From assembly GCA_964607765.1 (NCBI GenBank), contig CAZSNT010000002.1, positions 77,498 to 141,497 of the forward strand: 64,000 nucleotides of DNA. The letters are read 5' to 3'. Below the pieces are notes generated by a model. The model saw only the letters and a program-made list of their open reading frames with translations. It made no database searches and was not told the DNA's origin. How positions within the stretch are numbered: the stretch's first letter is position 1; each line of letters opens with the position of its first letter. The stretch is from CAZSNT01 sp964607765 (GTDB taxonomy: Bacteria; Verrucomicrobiota; Lentisphaeria; Oligosphaerales; JABHEG01). This document shows positions 53,982 through 63,933 of this stretch, one piece after another. Position numbers and translations under genes: made by a program.

Positions 53982-56237
53982 ATGACCCGAGCGAGATGCT
54001 GTCTGTTCGATCGGCGCGGCGCGGTGCCCGTCCGGTTGGCCGTGATGGCGTGCGTGCTGACATTGCGTGCTGTGGCAGCGCAGCAGCCGGCTGTCGGGGG
54101 GTGGTACCGTGAGAGCCACGCACTGGTTGTGGGCATCAGCGATTACAGTGCCGGCTGGGCCGATTTGCCGTCTGTGGAGTCCGAACTGGCCGCCGTTGCC
54201 CAAGCATTGCGCGAGCAGGGGTTCACCGTTCGGCGCTTGCGCAATCCGGGCGGGCGGGAGCTGCACTCGGCCTATCGTCGCTTCATTGACGACCACGGCT
54301 ACGACCCGGATAATCGTCTGCTCTTCTACTTTTCCGGGCACGGCTACAGTCGTCGGCAGGGGAAGCTCGGCTATGTGGTCCCGGCCGATGCGCCGCTGCC
54401 CACGTCGGACCTGCAGGGCTTCCTGCGGCATGCGCTGCCGATGAATCAGTTGATTGCGTGGGCCCGGGGCATGGAGGCCCGGCACGCGCTTTTCGTCTTC
54501 GACAGCTGCTTCAGCGGCACGATCTTCAAGACCAGAGCGTTGCAGGAGGCGTTTGACCCGGCGCTTCTCAGTCACCCTACCCGCCAGTTTCTCACGGCGG
54601 GAGATGCTGGTGAGGAAGTGCCGGCGAAGAGTGTTTTCACACCGGTGTTTGTGAGAGGGATTGCGGGGCAGGGCGACCTGAACGGCGACCATCTGGTGAC
54701 CGGCTCGGAGCTGGGGATTTTCATGCGGGACAAGGTCATGGGCTACGCCACGGGTCAGACGCCGCAGTTTGGGCGTCTGACCGAGGCCGAGTTTGCAGTC
54801 GGCGACTTTGTCTTCCGTCCGTCGGGGCACGCGCCGCCCACCTTGCCGCAGGCCGAGCCGTCCCTTGGCGCCGCGCCGCGCCCCGATTCCGCCGAACGTC
54901 GTGAGCTGGATCTGGAGGCGGCGAGGGTCGACGCGCTGAAGCGGGAGCTGGCCAGGCTGCGTGTCGAGCGACACGGTGACGGGAGCGCCCATTCAGTGGC
55001 CACGGTCTACCTGCTCAAGGCGAGCGAAATGTCACTGGCAGCCGGACAGACTGAGCTTGCGCAGAAACTCGTCCGGCAGGTCATGCGGATTGAGCCGAAC
55101 AACCCGTCTGCCATCGAGCTTTACGCAAAGCTCCGTGACCTGGCGAGGGCGGAGCAGTTGATGGTGCTCGAGCGGGAAGCCAGAGCCAAAGCAGCTGCCT
55201 TGGCACCCGTGCCGGGAGCAAGCCACCTGGCGCCGCTTCGGCAGCACCTTGTCGGCATGCTCGAACAGGGCGCCGGCGACAGAGAGCGCAGGCTCAGAGA
55301 CTTCATGGCGCTCGAACGCGCTTTCCGCCACCAGCTGGCTGCGGCGACAGAGGCGCCCCTGCACGCCGAGCTCGTGTTCAGCGAGCCGATGAACGCGCGG
55401 GTGCACTGTCGCGGGCCCTTTGTGCTGGTGTTGTGCAATCTCACGGCACGGGAGCTTCACGTGCCGAAGCGGGCCATCAAGGATCTGAAGATCCGGATCA
55501 AGCCCGTGTCGGAGCGCGATGTTTCCTACATTCCCCCGGCCCCGTTCTACCGCTACAAGCTGGCGCCACCCACGCATGTGCTGCCTCCTTTCGGGGTGCT
55601 GGAGCGTCCTGCCTCTGTGCAGGTGAGCGGGCTTAGCCGGAGGCCCGCCCTGCAGCGCAGGGACGGTCAGCCCCTCGTTCTTCCCGACGGGCGTTACATC
55701 GTTGTTGCCACGATGGAAGTAGAAGGGAGCCGTCTCGGGGGCGGCGGCGACACGTGGTCCGGCAATCTGGAGCTGCCGCCTGTGGAAGTCATATCGGGTG
55801 CGCTCGGCACACAGCCGACCACCGCGGGTCGCAAACGGGTGCGCGTGGCCTTGGATTTTGGCAAGACGGTTCTTCGGGCAGGTGAACCCGTTTTCATGGA
55901 CATTGCCGTACGCAACAGCTATGGCGAGCCGTTCCTCGCCGACTTCACCGAAGCGTTGCGGACGATGACGATCAACTTCGAGCCGCTGGAGGATGGGGGG
56001 GCTCGGCCGTTCCGCTTGCCAAGCCCATTCCGTACAAGCAGGAGCAGGGGGCCGCGCCCTTTCCAGTCCGGCGGCAACTGGCGGACGGCCACCCATTTTC
56101 CTCCGAACTTCCCTCGCAGCTATGTGGGCAAGCGTTACCGGGTCCACCTCGAGCTTACCTTTCCCGAGTCGCCGGGGGCTTGGTCCGGCCAGGTGCGATC
56201 CCCGGCCGTTGAGGCCATGATCCTGCCGAAGGAATAG
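53982..56237 (+). CDS. Secreted caspase-like (C14) peptidase 1
   Basis: 751 residues from the ATG at 53982; a GTG at 53949 and an ATG at 54045 are alternatives. A signal peptide ends near LRAVAAQQ. The caspase-like domain (about 35-290) starts HALVVGISDY and has His120 in FYFSGHGYS and Cys176 in FVFDSCFSGT, so it should be active. A coiled region with an Arg-rich helix follows (about 305-330), then a C-terminal beta-rich part of about 350 residues shared in layout with the next gene (VRNSYGEPF; ending VEAMILPKE). It acts outside the cytoplasm. Tandem with caspase-like gene 2, 14 bases downstream. Confidence 0.82.
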   Translation: MTRARCCLFDRRGAVPVRLAVMACVLTLRAVAAQQPAVGGWYRESHALVVGISDYSAGWADLPSVESELAAVAQALREQGFTVRRLRNPGGRELHSAYRRFIDDHGYDPDNRLLFYFSGHGYSRRQGKLGYVVPADAPLPTSDLQGFLRHALPMNQLIAWARGMEARHALFVFDSCFSGTIFKTRALQEAFDPALLSHPTRQFLTAGDAGEEVPAKSVFTPVFVRGIAGQGDLNGDHLVTGSELGIFMRDKVMGYATGQTPQFGRLTEAEFAVGDFVFRPSGHAPPTLPQAEPSLGAAPRPDSAERRELDLEAARVDALKRELARLRVERHGDGSAHSVATVYLLKASEMSLAAGQTELAQKLVRQVMRIEPNNPSAIELYAKLRDLARAEQLMVLEREARAKAAALAPVPGASHLAPLRQHLVGMLEQGAGDRERRLRDFMALERAFRHQLAAATEAPLHAELVFSEPMNARVHCRGPFVLVLCNLTARELHVPKRAIKDLKIRIKPVSERDVSYIPPAPFYRYKLAPPTHVLPPFGVLERPASVQVSGLSRRPALQRRDGQPLVLPDGRYIVVATMEVEGSRLGGGGDTWSGNLELPPVEVISGALGTQPTTAGRKRVRVALDFGKTVLRAGEPVFMDIAVRNSYGEPFLADFTEALRTMTINFEPLEDGGARPFRLPSPFRTSRSRGPRPFQSGGNWRTATHFPPNFPRSYVGKRYRVHLELTFPESPGAWSGQVRSPAVEAMILPKE

Positions 56238-56251
56238 GAGCCGACACCGCG

Positions 56252-58153
56252 ATGCGCAGCGTGCGATTCATATCCCGCCTGACCGTGCTGTCGTTGGTCA
56301 CGGCGCTTGTCACGTGGGCTCAGCGGCCCTCGTCGGGCCGCGGCCTGGTGCGGCTGCGATCCCCGGCCGAGGAAGCCATGGGGCCGCTCTATACGGGCAG
56401 CCACGCTCTGATCATTGGGGGCGAACATTACGCCAACGGCTGGGCGCGGCTGCAGGGGGTTGCTGCCGAGGTAGACGCGATTGCGCGGACGCTGCGAGCT
56501 CTGGACTTCTCGGTGAGCACGGTTCACGACCCGACAGGCTCTGAACTGCACGCGGCCTGCAGAGAGTTCATCAACCGCCACGGGTACGAGCCCGGGCACA
56601 GGCTGTTCATCTTCTTCGCCGGTCACGGTCACGTCCGCAAAGACGGCCGCGCCTACCTGGTTCCGGCCGATGCGCCGTTGCCCGGCACGGACATGAGGGC
56701 ATTTCTCCGGGTTGCCTTGCCGGTGCGGCAGATCACTGCCTGGGCACGGACACTGGAAGCGAAACACGTACTGTTCGCATTTGACTGCGACATTGGCAGC
56801 GCGATCTTTGCGACCCGTTCGCACGACATGGCCGCGTCTGTTGCGGACCACATGTCCCGCCCGGTGCGGCAGTTCATCGTTGCGGGACAGCCCGGGACGC
56901 TGGATGTTCAGAGGGGTGCTTTCGGCCGGGCGCTTTGCGCCGGCATCGAGGGCAACGCCGACGTCAATGCGGACGGGTTTGTCACGGGGACGGAGCTTGG
57001 CATGTACGTGCGTGAGGAGGTCCGGCAGCACAACGGCCCGGTGTCAGTTACCGGCAAGATCCGGGATCCGGACCTGGATGAAGGCGACTTCTGTTTTCGC
57101 GTTGTCAGCGGCGCGCGCGTGTCGGCGGGGAGCCACCTCGAGGCCCGGCTGGCAGAACTCAGAGCCGAGCGGCGCCGGCTCGAGCAGGAGGCCCAGGCAC
57201 TGGCCGCCAGCGGCAGTCAACTGGCCGAATGGCACAACCTGGAGCTCGCCCTGGGGGTCATTCAGGACACGGACAGGAAGTCGGCTCAGCTGTCCGGCGC
57301 GAACACGACGGAACACGGCGATCAGCTCGCCGAAATTCTCTGCAGCGCGGCGTCTCGCGCTCTGACAGCCGGCGACCTGTTCGGGGCCAGCGCTCTGGCA
57401 GCTCAGGCGCTGGAGCTGAGTCCTGCGCGCAAGGACGCGGTGCTCATGTTCGAGCGTGTCCGCAGGGAGATGGCGCAGCGTCGAATCGCGATCCGTCGGG
57501 ATGCGGCGACGGCGGAGATGAGGAGACTGGACAACCTGACCATCCCGAAAGAGGTCCGGGGCACTCTTGTGCAGATTGAGGACATTCAGGCCAGGTACAC
57601 CCGTGACGCGGCGACACAGTTCCACCTGGTCACTGAGCGGTGGTATGACACCATCGGATATCTGAGTCGTGCACTTCAGGCAGTGTCCGCCGGACGGGGG
57701 ACGGCCGTATACGCCGAGCCCGATCTTCACCGTTCCCCGGCTGCCGGCCGCGCCGGTCCGAACCTGCGTGTTCACGTGGGGAACCTGAGCTCTCGAGAGC
57801 TGAAGGTCGCGTTGCCCGAAGCGCTTCGGCAGATGCAGGTCATCCTGACCGGCCCCCTGCCTCAGCGCCGGACGTTTGCGTTGCCGGAGCCGTTCTATGC
57901 CCATCCTTCCGTTGGCAAGCCGCACAAGGTACTGAACCCGCAAAGTCGGAGCACGTTTGAGGTCGCGTTGATCTCGCCTGCGCGCATTCCTGCGGACTTT
58001 TTCCAGTCACGTGACTATCCGGTCCCCCCTCCCGGGAGCTACCGGCTCCACGTCGAGGTCGAGTTCCCGGAGAGGGACGGGAGTTGGTCCGGCTCATACC
58101 GGTCCCTGCCCCAGATGGTGCGCGTGCTGGCTTCGGGAGAGCTGCGGCGCTGA
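56252..58153 (+). CDS. Secreted caspase-like protein 2, catalytic Cys replaced
   Basis: 633 residues with a signal peptide (LTVLSLVTALVTWAQR). It is homologous to the preceding gene (HALIIGGEHYANGW; VPADAPLPGTDMRAFL). His125 of FFAGHGH is kept, but where protein 1 has FDSCFSG this one has FDCDIGS: the catalytic Cys position is Asp180, and a Cys stands one place earlier. It is probably a pseudoprotease, perhaps a regulator of protein 1, although the shifted Cys should be tested. A coiled region follows (about 290-320), then a C-terminal beta-rich domain. Confidence 0.8.
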   Translation: MRSVRFISRLTVLSLVTALVTWAQRPSSGRGLVRLRSPAEEAMGPLYTGSHALIIGGEHYANGWARLQGVAAEVDAIARTLRALDFSVSTVHDPTGSELHAACREFINRHGYEPGHRLFIFFAGHGHVRKDGRAYLVPADAPLPGTDMRAFLRVALPVRQITAWARTLEAKHVLFAFDCDIGSAIFATRSHDMAASVADHMSRPVRQFIVAGQPGTLDVQRGAFGRALCAGIEGNADVNADGFVTGTELGMYVREEVRQHNGPVSVTGKIRDPDLDEGDFCFRVVSGARVSAGSHLEARLAELRAERRRLEQEAQALAASGSQLAEWHNLELALGVIQDTDRKSAQLSGANTTEHGDQLAEILCSAASRALTAGDLFGASALAAQALELSPARKDAVLMFERVRREMAQRRIAIRRDAATAEMRRLDNLTIPKEVRGTLVQIEDIQARYTRDAATQFHLVTERWYDTIGYLSRALQAVSAGRGTAVYAEPDLHRSPAAGRAGPNLRVHVGNLSSRELKVALPEALRQMQVILTGPLPQRRTFALPEPFYAHPSVGKPHKVLNPQSRSTFEVALISPARIPADFFQSRDYPVPPPGSYRLHVEVEFPERDGSWSGSYRSLPQMVRVLASGELRR

Positions 58154-58279
58154 GCGGGGCGGGGGCGGTCGGCGTAGCTGGTCAAACATGTGCTCGACGG
58201 GCGCAAGGCGCGCACGACCTGAGCGCACTGATTACGTGGCGGGGAGGCGGCCGCGAGGCCCGTCCGGCCTGATTCGGTG

Positions 58280-60439
58280 TCACGGCACGGTGTGCCATGG
58301 CGTCAGGACGGCACGGTATTCCTGTGCTGTCTTGCGCTTGAGTGCGCGGGTCTGGCCTTGTCCGAACATGGCTGTTTGCAGCAGCTGTCCGAGCGGGGAT
58401 GACAGTGACTGGGTTGCGCGCATGGTTCCAAGTGATTCCTGGGCCAGGACGGTGAAGTCCTGGCGGTCGACGTAGGCGCGTGTAGCAAGGGTGACCAGCT
58501 GTTCGGGCCCAATCGTGTCCGTGGTCACCTCCAGCTTCGGCGTTTCGAGCGTTTTGTTGGGCAGGATCCGATTGTCATCGATCGTCCCGGGCTCGGGGAA
58601 GAGCGCCGTGATGCCGAAGGCGCTGTCGATGAACAGGAGGGTCACATCGACGGGGTAGCGGCTGAAGTTGGTGACGCGGAACGCGACCGTGTCGCCGTCT
58701 CGCAGGATACGTCCCGCGCCGGCCACGGGCACGACCTGCCCGTCTTCCTCGTCTCCATGGGGATAGCGCACGACTTCTACCGTCACGTTCACGACCGAAT
58801 CGCGTCGCGCGGCGCCATCGCTCGTGGCGATCTGCATCAGGCGTCGGGCCCGGGCAATCCTGGTCAGGACGGAGCGGAGTTTTGCAGAGAACTCTCTCGG
58901 CTTGAAGATATTGCCGATGATGAACTTCGGCGGTTCCCCGGTGCCGCTGTCGCCGATCTCGGCGCTCCAGCCGGTTTTGGGAACGAGGTATGCGGTCATG
59001 CGCCTGACACGCAGGAACCAATCGGCATCGCCGGCGTTGGTTCGCCGTGTGAGCAGTCCCGCGTTCTCGCTGACGAGTTCATCGAGCGCCTTCTCGATAA
59101 CGACGGGACCGTCTCCCGGGTTGACGGGCAGGAACACTCCCTCAGCTTTGGGGTCGGCCTTCTGAACGACGATCCGCATCGGGTCGAGGCCGAATCCCTC
59201 GCTTGCGACCCGGCATCGCAGTCCGCTGCCCAGACGCTCGCGCGGCGGCTTCGGTTTGCCGTCGTACTTCACCGGCTTCACGACACTGGTCAGCGCTTCG
59301 GTCTTGCGGACCTCGACGAATCCGATGGCGGTCTCGGCGTCGGCCATGCCGGCGGGCGGGAAGACTTCCAGGATGGTCCCGCGGCGCATGCCGTGCAGTG
59401 ATCCTGCCCCGACCTTGAGCGCCTTGCCCTTGTCCACGGCGTACAGGAGCAGTTTGGGGCGGAGCTGATCCGGCTTGCGTCCCAGCACGAGCCTGTCTGC
59501 GCCATTGCCCTCGATCATCGGGCAGGGGCTGAAGACTCCCAGGCTTCTGTACAGCATCACCACTCGGTCCGCCAACTCCCGGTACGTGAACGCCCCATTG
59601 GCCTTGGACAGGACGTTTGCGATGGTGTACGTGAAGATCCCGCGTCGGGGATCGTCAGGCATGGGCAACGGCATCTCGAAGGTGGGCTCAATGGACTGTG
59701 CCGCGTACATGGCCACGAGGCCGCCGGCCGGCTCGTGCTTGTCGAGCATGCCTCCGCCCGTGGGCACGGCAGCACCACGTGTGCGGACTGCACGCGACCT
59801 GGCCTCGGTCAACGCTTCCTGCGGTATGAGCGTTTCGGGCGCCAGCCGGCGCAGGTGTCTGTCTTCCACGGAAAGAGCCCGGGTCATGGTGCCGGAATGA
59901 CAGGAGTCGAACACGATCCAGACAAAAGCGCCTTTGGCCACGATTGCCTCGACCCACTCCTGGACATCGTCGTCCACGATCGCGTTGCGGACAACGCGTT
60001 TCTCCTCGTCCCACTTCCCGGCATCTGCAGGGAGGAAGATCTCGTCGAACCCATCGGGCTCCATATCGTCCGGGTCATTGTTGGCGGGCTGCAGGCTGCC
60101 GTGTCCGGACATCAGGATGAAAACCTGGTCGTCTTTGGCGGCGCGTCGGGCCAGGTCGCGGTATGCCCGGGCTATGTTGGCTCTGGTCGGGCGCATTTTC
60201 TTCTGTGCCGGCCAGCCCGCAAGGACCGTGATGTTATCCTTGTCAAAGCCGAATCTGTCGCCAGTCAGGAGTTCCTCCAGCAGTTCGCAGTCCAGCACCG
60301 GCCCTTCGAGCCACGTCTCCTCGGGTTGGTTGGGGTACTGCGTGACGCCGACCAGCAGCGCATAGTTGGCAGCGCGCAGCGCGGCGGCGCTGCAGAACAG
60401 CAAAACGGCAAGGATCGAACGGACCTGTTTGACCAGCAT
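58280..60439 (-). CDS. Secreted caspase-like (C14) peptidase 3
   Basis: 719 residues from the ATG at 60439, with AGGAGAGGG upstream. Signal peptide: LVKQVRSILAVLLFCSAAAL, cleaved near RAA/NYALL. The caspase-like domain opens ALLVGVTQYP, with catalytic His in FILMSGHGSLQ and Cys in WIVFDSCHSGTM. The 400-residue C-terminal part is beta-rich and includes a domain of the kind GDTVAFRVTNFSRYPVDVT, found in surface-exposed or envelope caspase-like proteins. It is convergent with caspase-like gene 2 and divergent from the trypsin-like gene. Confidence 0.83.
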   Translation of the reverse strand: MLVKQVRSILAVLLFCSAAALRAANYALLVGVTQYPNQPEETWLEGPVLDCELLEELLTGDRFGFDKDNITVLAGWPAQKKMRPTRANIARAYRDLARRAAKDDQVFILMSGHGSLQPANNDPDDMEPDGFDEIFLPADAGKWDEEKRVVRNAIVDDDVQEWVEAIVAKGAFVWIVFDSCHSGTMTRALSVEDRHLRRLAPETLIPQEALTEARSRAVRTRGAAVPTGGGMLDKHEPAGGLVAMYAAQSIEPTFEMPLPMPDDPRRGIFTYTIANVLSKANGAFTYRELADRVVMLYRSLGVFSPCPMIEGNGADRLVLGRKPDQLRPKLLLYAVDKGKALKVGAGSLHGMRRGTILEVFPPAGMADAETAIGFVEVRKTEALTSVVKPVKYDGKPKPPRERLGSGLRCRVASEGFGLDPMRIVVQKADPKAEGVFLPVNPGDGPVVIEKALDELVSENAGLLTRRTNAGDADWFLRVRRMTAYLVPKTGWSAEIGDSGTGEPPKFIIGNIFKPREFSAKLRSVLTRIARARRLMQIATSDGAARRDSVVNVTVEVVRYPHGDEEDGQVVPVAGAGRILRDGDTVAFRVTNFSRYPVDVTLLFIDSAFGITALFPEPGTIDDNRILPNKTLETPKLEVTTDTIGPEQLVTLATRAYVDRQDFTVLAQESLGTMRATQSLSSPLGQLLQTAMFGQGQTRALKRKTAQEYRAVLTPWHTVP

Positions 60440-60708
60440 AGTTCCCTCTCCTGGTTCCCTCAGCGCAATAGGCAACTGTGATTGGACAAGATACACCCGC
60501 CGCAAGGCGGCCACCAGTGCTGTTCACGACTGCATGAGAGCGAGGCGGCACTACAATCCGTGCCAACGTCCTGGCCTCCGCATCACTTGCGCGCTATCTT
60601 CTCCGCGTCGTCGGGAGGCAGGTTTCTGTCCGCCCTGGTTTCGAGGGAGATTGGGGGCTTCCGCGCCCACGCTGTGCTTCGGGGTCCATTCGTCACTGGG
60701 TTATTGTC

Positions 60709-63700
60709 ATGGTCAAACGCATCCTCTTCGTTCTGCTGGTTTCACAGTTGCTTGCCGCTGCCGACTCGCTGCCGGTGGAGACACTGAAGCAACTGAAGGC
60801 GGCCACGGTTTTCCTGAAAGTGCGGCACGCTCGCGGGCCTGGGACGGGGTCGGGGTTTCTGATCTCGCGTGTGCAGGACACGGGCCTGATTGCCACCAAC
60901 GCTCACGTGGTCATGCTCGAGAAACGCGAGGCGCAGAGCGTGGCTTGCGTGTTTCACAGCGGCAGCAGAGAGCAGATCGAGCTGGCGGGCGAGATTGTCG
61001 GCATCGATGAATCGCGCGACCTGGCCGTGCTCAGAGTGACGGGTTCGAAGCTGCCTGAACCGATCGATCCGGGCAAGGCCGTGTCCGTTCGCGAGACGCA
61101 GCCGGTCTTTGCCTTAGGCTTCCCGTTCGGCGAGGCGCTGTCGAAGGCGCGGAATCCGGAAGTGACGATCAGCCGCGGCACGATCTCCGCGTTCCGGCGC
61201 AACAACGGTCGCGTCGAACGCATCCAGATCGACGGCAACCTGAACCCGGGCAACTCCGGCGGGCCTGTGGTAACGATGGAGGGGCATCTTGCGGGGATTG
61301 CGGTCGAGGCCCTGATGGCGACGACCATCAGCATGATGATCCCGGGTCGGGAACTCACGCAGATGCTCAACGGCCGTGTTCTCGGCGTATCGTTCGGCGT
61401 TGTTCAGCGTACGCCCGGCACGGTACGGATCCCGGTGGACGCGCGCCTGATGAATCCGCTCAAGCAGCTGAAAGACGTCTCGATCCTGATGTTGCCGGTG
61501 GATGCGATGCCGAGCAAGCCCAAGCCGAACGAGGCCGGCGAGTATGCCGCGCTGCACGCCGACGCGGAGGATTTCCGGCTTGCGATTGAGGGCGACCGGG
61601 CAGAGACCAAAGTCGTGCTGCGGAAGGGCGACAAACCGACGGTTGTCTATTGGTTCCAGATGCGTTACACGCAGGCCGACGGCACGGTGCATCACACGGA
61701 GCCAAGCCGCTACGCTGTCAACGTGCAGCAGGCCGTGGCGGCGGCTCCCGAAGAAGCCGAGGATGGGGCTGCGGACAGCCAGCTCGATCCGGAGCCGCCC
61801 GGGGCGGTGTCTGCCGCCAAGGTCTCGACCGTGTTGATCCGCACCGAGCTCGGCTACCAGACCGGTTTCGTGCATGAACGCAGCCGAGTGTGGACGCAGC
61901 TTCAGTCGCTCAGAGACGCCAGCGAACTCGCCGTTGTGATTCCCTACACGCACCCGGACGACGGCGAAGTCTACGAAGGCTACCATGAAGCGCTGATTCT
62001 GTACGCCGACCCGGCGACCGACATTGCGATCCTGGAGTTGGTCGAGCACCTGGATGGGCTCAAGCCGATCAAGGCACACAGTTCAGCGAAGCTCCCGGAG
62101 ACGGCCTGGGCGCTCACGGCGGAACGTGTGGAGGGCGTTAACCCGATCAGTCTCGCGGCGTTCAAGGGCCGGCCGACGGCTGCCGCAGGCGGTTTTTCCA
62201 CTACTCTTCGGATGCGTTCGCCCGCCCGCGGCGCGCCGCTTGTGGACAGCAAAGGCAAGGTGATCGGCATGTTGCAGGGCGCCGAGGATGACCGCTTCCT
62301 CTCCGGTGTGCCGCTACCCGAGCCTCGTGAGCTGCAGAGCACGGCGAACCGCTACCGCGACAAACAGCCTGAGCTGTTGGTCGACGCCTCGCGCGACGGC
62401 GAGCGGCTCAATGCGAAGCTCGCAGCGGTCTTCAAACTGCTGAAGGAGGCCGTGGCTGAGATGGACTTTTCGCGCTGCCGGATGATCATCGACACTCAGC
62501 TTGCCCGACGCGAGATGCAGCGGGTCGGCAAGACGCTGCGCGATTGGCACAGCCGGCTGGGGCGCGCCGAAGAGCTTTGGGGCCAAATCGTGGCGGCGGT
62601 TCAGGGCAGCGCGGCTCTGCAGCTTGAACTTCCGGACGCCAAACTGAGGGTGACGGCCGCGGACGGCAGGACATTGTCGCTCGGCTGCGAGCTGTCCGCG
62701 CGCGACATGTCCGGGGAGACTTTGCGCGCACTGCTCGAGCAGCTGCCCGCGTGGCAGAGCGCCGGGGATGACAGGCTCAGTGCGGCGGTGGAGAACTTCC
62801 TGTCTGTTCGCGGCAAGGACGCGACGCTGTTTGAGAGTCTCCGCGAGTCCGGCACGGGCGGGGCCGGCATCGAGGTCGCGGACGGCGTGTGGGAGACGTT
62901 CCTCGGCAATCCGCAGCACAACGCGGTCTTTGCCGAGAGCCTGAGTGGCGAGGCGGAGTTGCTGTGGTCGGTCGACGTGAGCCTGCGTTCCCGTGTTGCC
63001 GCGGATCGTCAGGCGATCTACGCGATGTCCGGCGCTCCCCACAACAATGTGTCCATCAAGAAATTCAGTCTGGCCACGGGCGAGTTGATCAAGGAGCATC
63101 AGCTTGGCAAGGCGGCAAACCTGAACCCGCCCGGTCTCGCAGGCAAGTACGTTCTGATCCAACGGGCCGATCACAGCAAGACGAAACTGCTGTGCTTCGA
63201 TCGGCGCACGTTCCGCATGCTCTGGTCTGCGGACTGTCCGGAGCAGTGGTCACGGCACGAACATCCAACCGTGTACAAGGGCAACGTGTTTGTCAACGGC
63301 GGCTCGTACGGCGGGTGGTTCGGGTTTGACCTGAAGAGCGGCAAGAAGCTCTGGTTCGGGCGGCTGGCGCAGTATGACGGGTGGACGCCCTGCCTGTATC
63401 GCGGCGTGGCGTATGCCGCTGTCGGCGGCGTGATCACCGCGAACGACCCGGGCACCGGTACGGAGCTGTGGAAAACGAAGCTGCCGGCTCAGTGGTCCGG
63501 CTGGACGGCGGCGGGCGCCATCGTCGCTGCCGGCAAACGCCTTTACATCACTGCCGGCAGCAAGGGGCTTCAGGCCTTCGACCTGGAGTCCAGGCAAGTG
63601 GCCTGGACGCAGAAGGGATCGCTGCCGCCCGTTGTCGGTAACGGCATGGTGTACTGCCCGGCGGGCACATTCCTGCACGCGTACCGTCTGAAAGGCGATC

Positions 63701-63915
63701 CGCGCTGGACCTGGGACGCGCACGCACGGATCGCCTGCACACCGATTCTCTGCGGGTCCACACTGATCGCCAGCACGGACAAGAAGACCTTCCTGCTGAA
63801 TGCGCACAATTCTGACCAGAAAGGGACGATCCCGGCGGGCGGCGACCTGGCAATTGTCGGGCGGCACCTGATTCTGCGGAGTTCGCAGAAGCTGGTGTGC
63901 TACAAGCTGAAGTGA
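60709..63915 (+). CDS. Secreted trypsin-like protease with PQQ-type beta-propeller
   Basis: 1068 residues. Signal peptide: VKRILFVLLVSQLLAAADS. The N-terminal protease has the HtrA/trypsin triad: His66 (NAHVV), Asp104 (SRDLAVL), Ser183 (GNSGGPV). A second, weaker protease-like stretch (about 370-545: VLIRTELGYQTGFVHERSRV ... ATDIAILELVEHL) lacks an obvious Ser site. A helical part is followed (about 740-1068) by a propeller of PQQ/WD-like blades (TGELIKEHQLGK; GKKLWFGRLAQY; TGTELWKTKLPAQWSG). It would act in the periplasm or outside. The ribosome site is weak. Next to three caspase-like genes, it may belong to the same proteolytic pathway. Confidence 0.85.
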   Translation: MVKRILFVLLVSQLLAAADSLPVETLKQLKAATVFLKVRHARGPGTGSGFLISRVQDTGLIATNAHVVMLEKREAQSVACVFHSGSREQIELAGEIVGIDESRDLAVLRVTGSKLPEPIDPGKAVSVRETQPVFALGFPFGEALSKARNPEVTISRGTISAFRRNNGRVERIQIDGNLNPGNSGGPVVTMEGHLAGIAVEALMATTISMMIPGRELTQMLNGRVLGVSFGVVQRTPGTVRIPVDARLMNPLKQLKDVSILMLPVDAMPSKPKPNEAGEYAALHADAEDFRLAIEGDRAETKVVLRKGDKPTVVYWFQMRYTQADGTVHHTEPSRYAVNVQQAVAAAPEEAEDGAADSQLDPEPPGAVSAAKVSTVLIRTELGYQTGFVHERSRVWTQLQSLRDASELAVVIPYTHPDDGEVYEGYHEALILYADPATDIAILELVEHLDGLKPIKAHSSAKLPETAWALTAERVEGVNPISLAAFKGRPTAAAGGFSTTLRMRSPARGAPLVDSKGKVIGMLQGAEDDRFLSGVPLPEPRELQSTANRYRDKQPELLVDASRDGERLNAKLAAVFKLLKEAVAEMDFSRCRMIIDTQLARREMQRVGKTLRDWHSRLGRAEELWGQIVAAVQGSAALQLELPDAKLRVTAADGRTLSLGCELSARDMSGETLRALLEQLPAWQSAGDDRLSAAVENFLSVRGKDATLFESLRESGTGGAGIEVADGVWETFLGNPQHNAVFAESLSGEAELLWSVDVSLRSRVAADRQAIYAMSGAPHNNVSIKKFSLATGELIKEHQLGKAANLNPPGLAGKYVLIQRADHSKTKLLCFDRRTFRMLWSADCPEQWSRHEHPTVYKGNVFVNGGSYGGWFGFDLKSGKKLWFGRLAQYDGWTPCLYRGVAYAAVGGVITANDPGTGTELWKTKLPAQWSGWTAAGAIVAAGKRLYITAGSKGLQAFDLESRQVAWTQKGSLPPVVGNGMVYCPAGTFLHAYRLKGDPRWTWDAHARIACTPILCGSTLIASTDKKTFLLNAHNSDQKGTIPAGGDLAIVGRHLILRSSQKLVCYKLK

Positions 63916-63933
63916 CGTGTGGCGGGCGAGTGC

